A stretch of 5,885 nucleotides of DNA, taken from the NCBI GenBank assembly GCA_031271725.1, contig JAISVE010000032.1:1-5885 (forward strand), written 5' to 3'. A program made the position numbers and the translations under genes. Position 1 is the first letter of the stretch; each line of letters starts with the position of its first letter. This stretch comes from Bacteroidales bacterium. Its GTDB lineage: Bacteria > Bacteroidota > Bacteroidia > Bacteroidales > P3. The notes below the pieces were generated by a model. It was not told the origin of the DNA. It did no database searches and saw only the letters and a list, made by a program, of their open reading frames with translations. This document shows, piece by piece, positions 5,546 to 5,885 of this stretch.

Positions 5546-5885
5546 AAACAATAAAAATTATTATTGAAAGAAGTGGTGACTACTATGACGCTTACGCCGA
5601 AAATTGCGAAGGGGTTTATGGTGCAGGAAACACACCGGCAGAAGCAAAAGAAAACGCTCTAAAAGGATTGGAACTACTTGTCAAATCGCGTTCTTTTGAA
5701 GCATTGCCCACAATACTGCGAGGCGAATATAAAATTATTTTTCAATACGACACACAAAGTTTCTTGAAATATTACAACAAAATAATTAGTTGCGCTGCAT
5801 TAGAAAGAATATCGGGAATAAATCAAAAATTATTACATCACTATCTTTCGGGCTTAAAAAAACCAAGAGCAACCCAACGAAAAAA
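5542..5885 (+). CDS. hicB: HicB-family antitoxin, partial at the right edge
   Basis: This frame is open from ATG 5542 to the window end, 114 codons so far without a stop. The N-terminal half (residues 1-50: IKIIIERSGDYYDAYAENCEGVYGAGNTPAEAKENALKG in segments) fits the HicB partial RNase H fold that covers the toxin active site; the GDYYDAYAENCEGVYG and TPAEAKENA pattern is typical. A helix-turn-helix of the Xre/Cro type follows at about residues 82-110 (ISCAALERISGI, then QKLLHHYLSGLKKP), which would bind DNA and repress the operon. The last part, probably 15-25 residues judging from relatives, lies outside the window. The start overlaps the hicA stop by four bases (ATGA), so translation is coupled. 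The inverted repeat at 5327-5350 is its likely binding site. Confidence 0.88.
   Translation, partial: MKTIKIIIERSGDYYDAYAENCEGVYGAGNTPAEAKENALKGLELLVKSRSFEALPTILRGEYKIIFQYDTQSFLKYYNKIISCAALERISGINQKLLHHYLSGLKKPRATQRK

Overview
The window most likely comes from an AT-rich, probably anaerobic member of the Bacteroidota. The evidence is Bacteroidota-type promoter elements (TAnnTTTG, once with an upstream TTTG), no Shine-Dalgarno sequences before the genes, a TonB-like protein with the phylum's typical N-terminus (WLELIFKGRNKWYGAY), and a HicAB pair of the Bacteroidota type. The assignment is inferred from sequence character; no database was searched.

Layout. Positions 1-117 are non-coding. A leftward, closely spaced gene set runs from 2557 down to 118: a Gfo/Idh/MocA-fold protein with an altered catalytic motif, a TonB-like energy transducer with a Gly/Ser/Thr-rich stretch, and a secreted protein of unknown function. 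A short AT-rich divergent promoter region (about 2558-2641) separates it from a rightward set: protein-L-isoaspartate O-methyltransferase (pcm), a HdrC-like protein with two [4Fe-4S] motifs, and a HdrB-like CCG-domain protein. pcm and hdrC abut exactly (TAA-ATG); hdrC and hdrB are 46 bases apart. A weak hairpin terminator overlaps the hdrB stop. After about 250 non-coding bases comes a hicAB toxin-antitoxin operon with its own promoter and a candidate operator; hicB runs off the right edge.

How the genes may work together. HdrC and HdrB would form a soluble electron-transfer or thiol/disulfide redox module. No HdrA, flavoprotein or membrane partner lies in the window, so its electron donor and acceptor are unknown. 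The most unusual point is that the N-terminal CCG domain of HdrB has lost two of its cysteines while the C-terminal one is intact, and the protein ends in a CIRCC tail. Pcm repairs isoaspartyl damage and is translationally adjacent to this module. The leftward genes look like an envelope set (TonB-like protein plus secreted protein) led by a possibly non-catalytic oxidoreductase. hicAB looks like an independent accessory unit.
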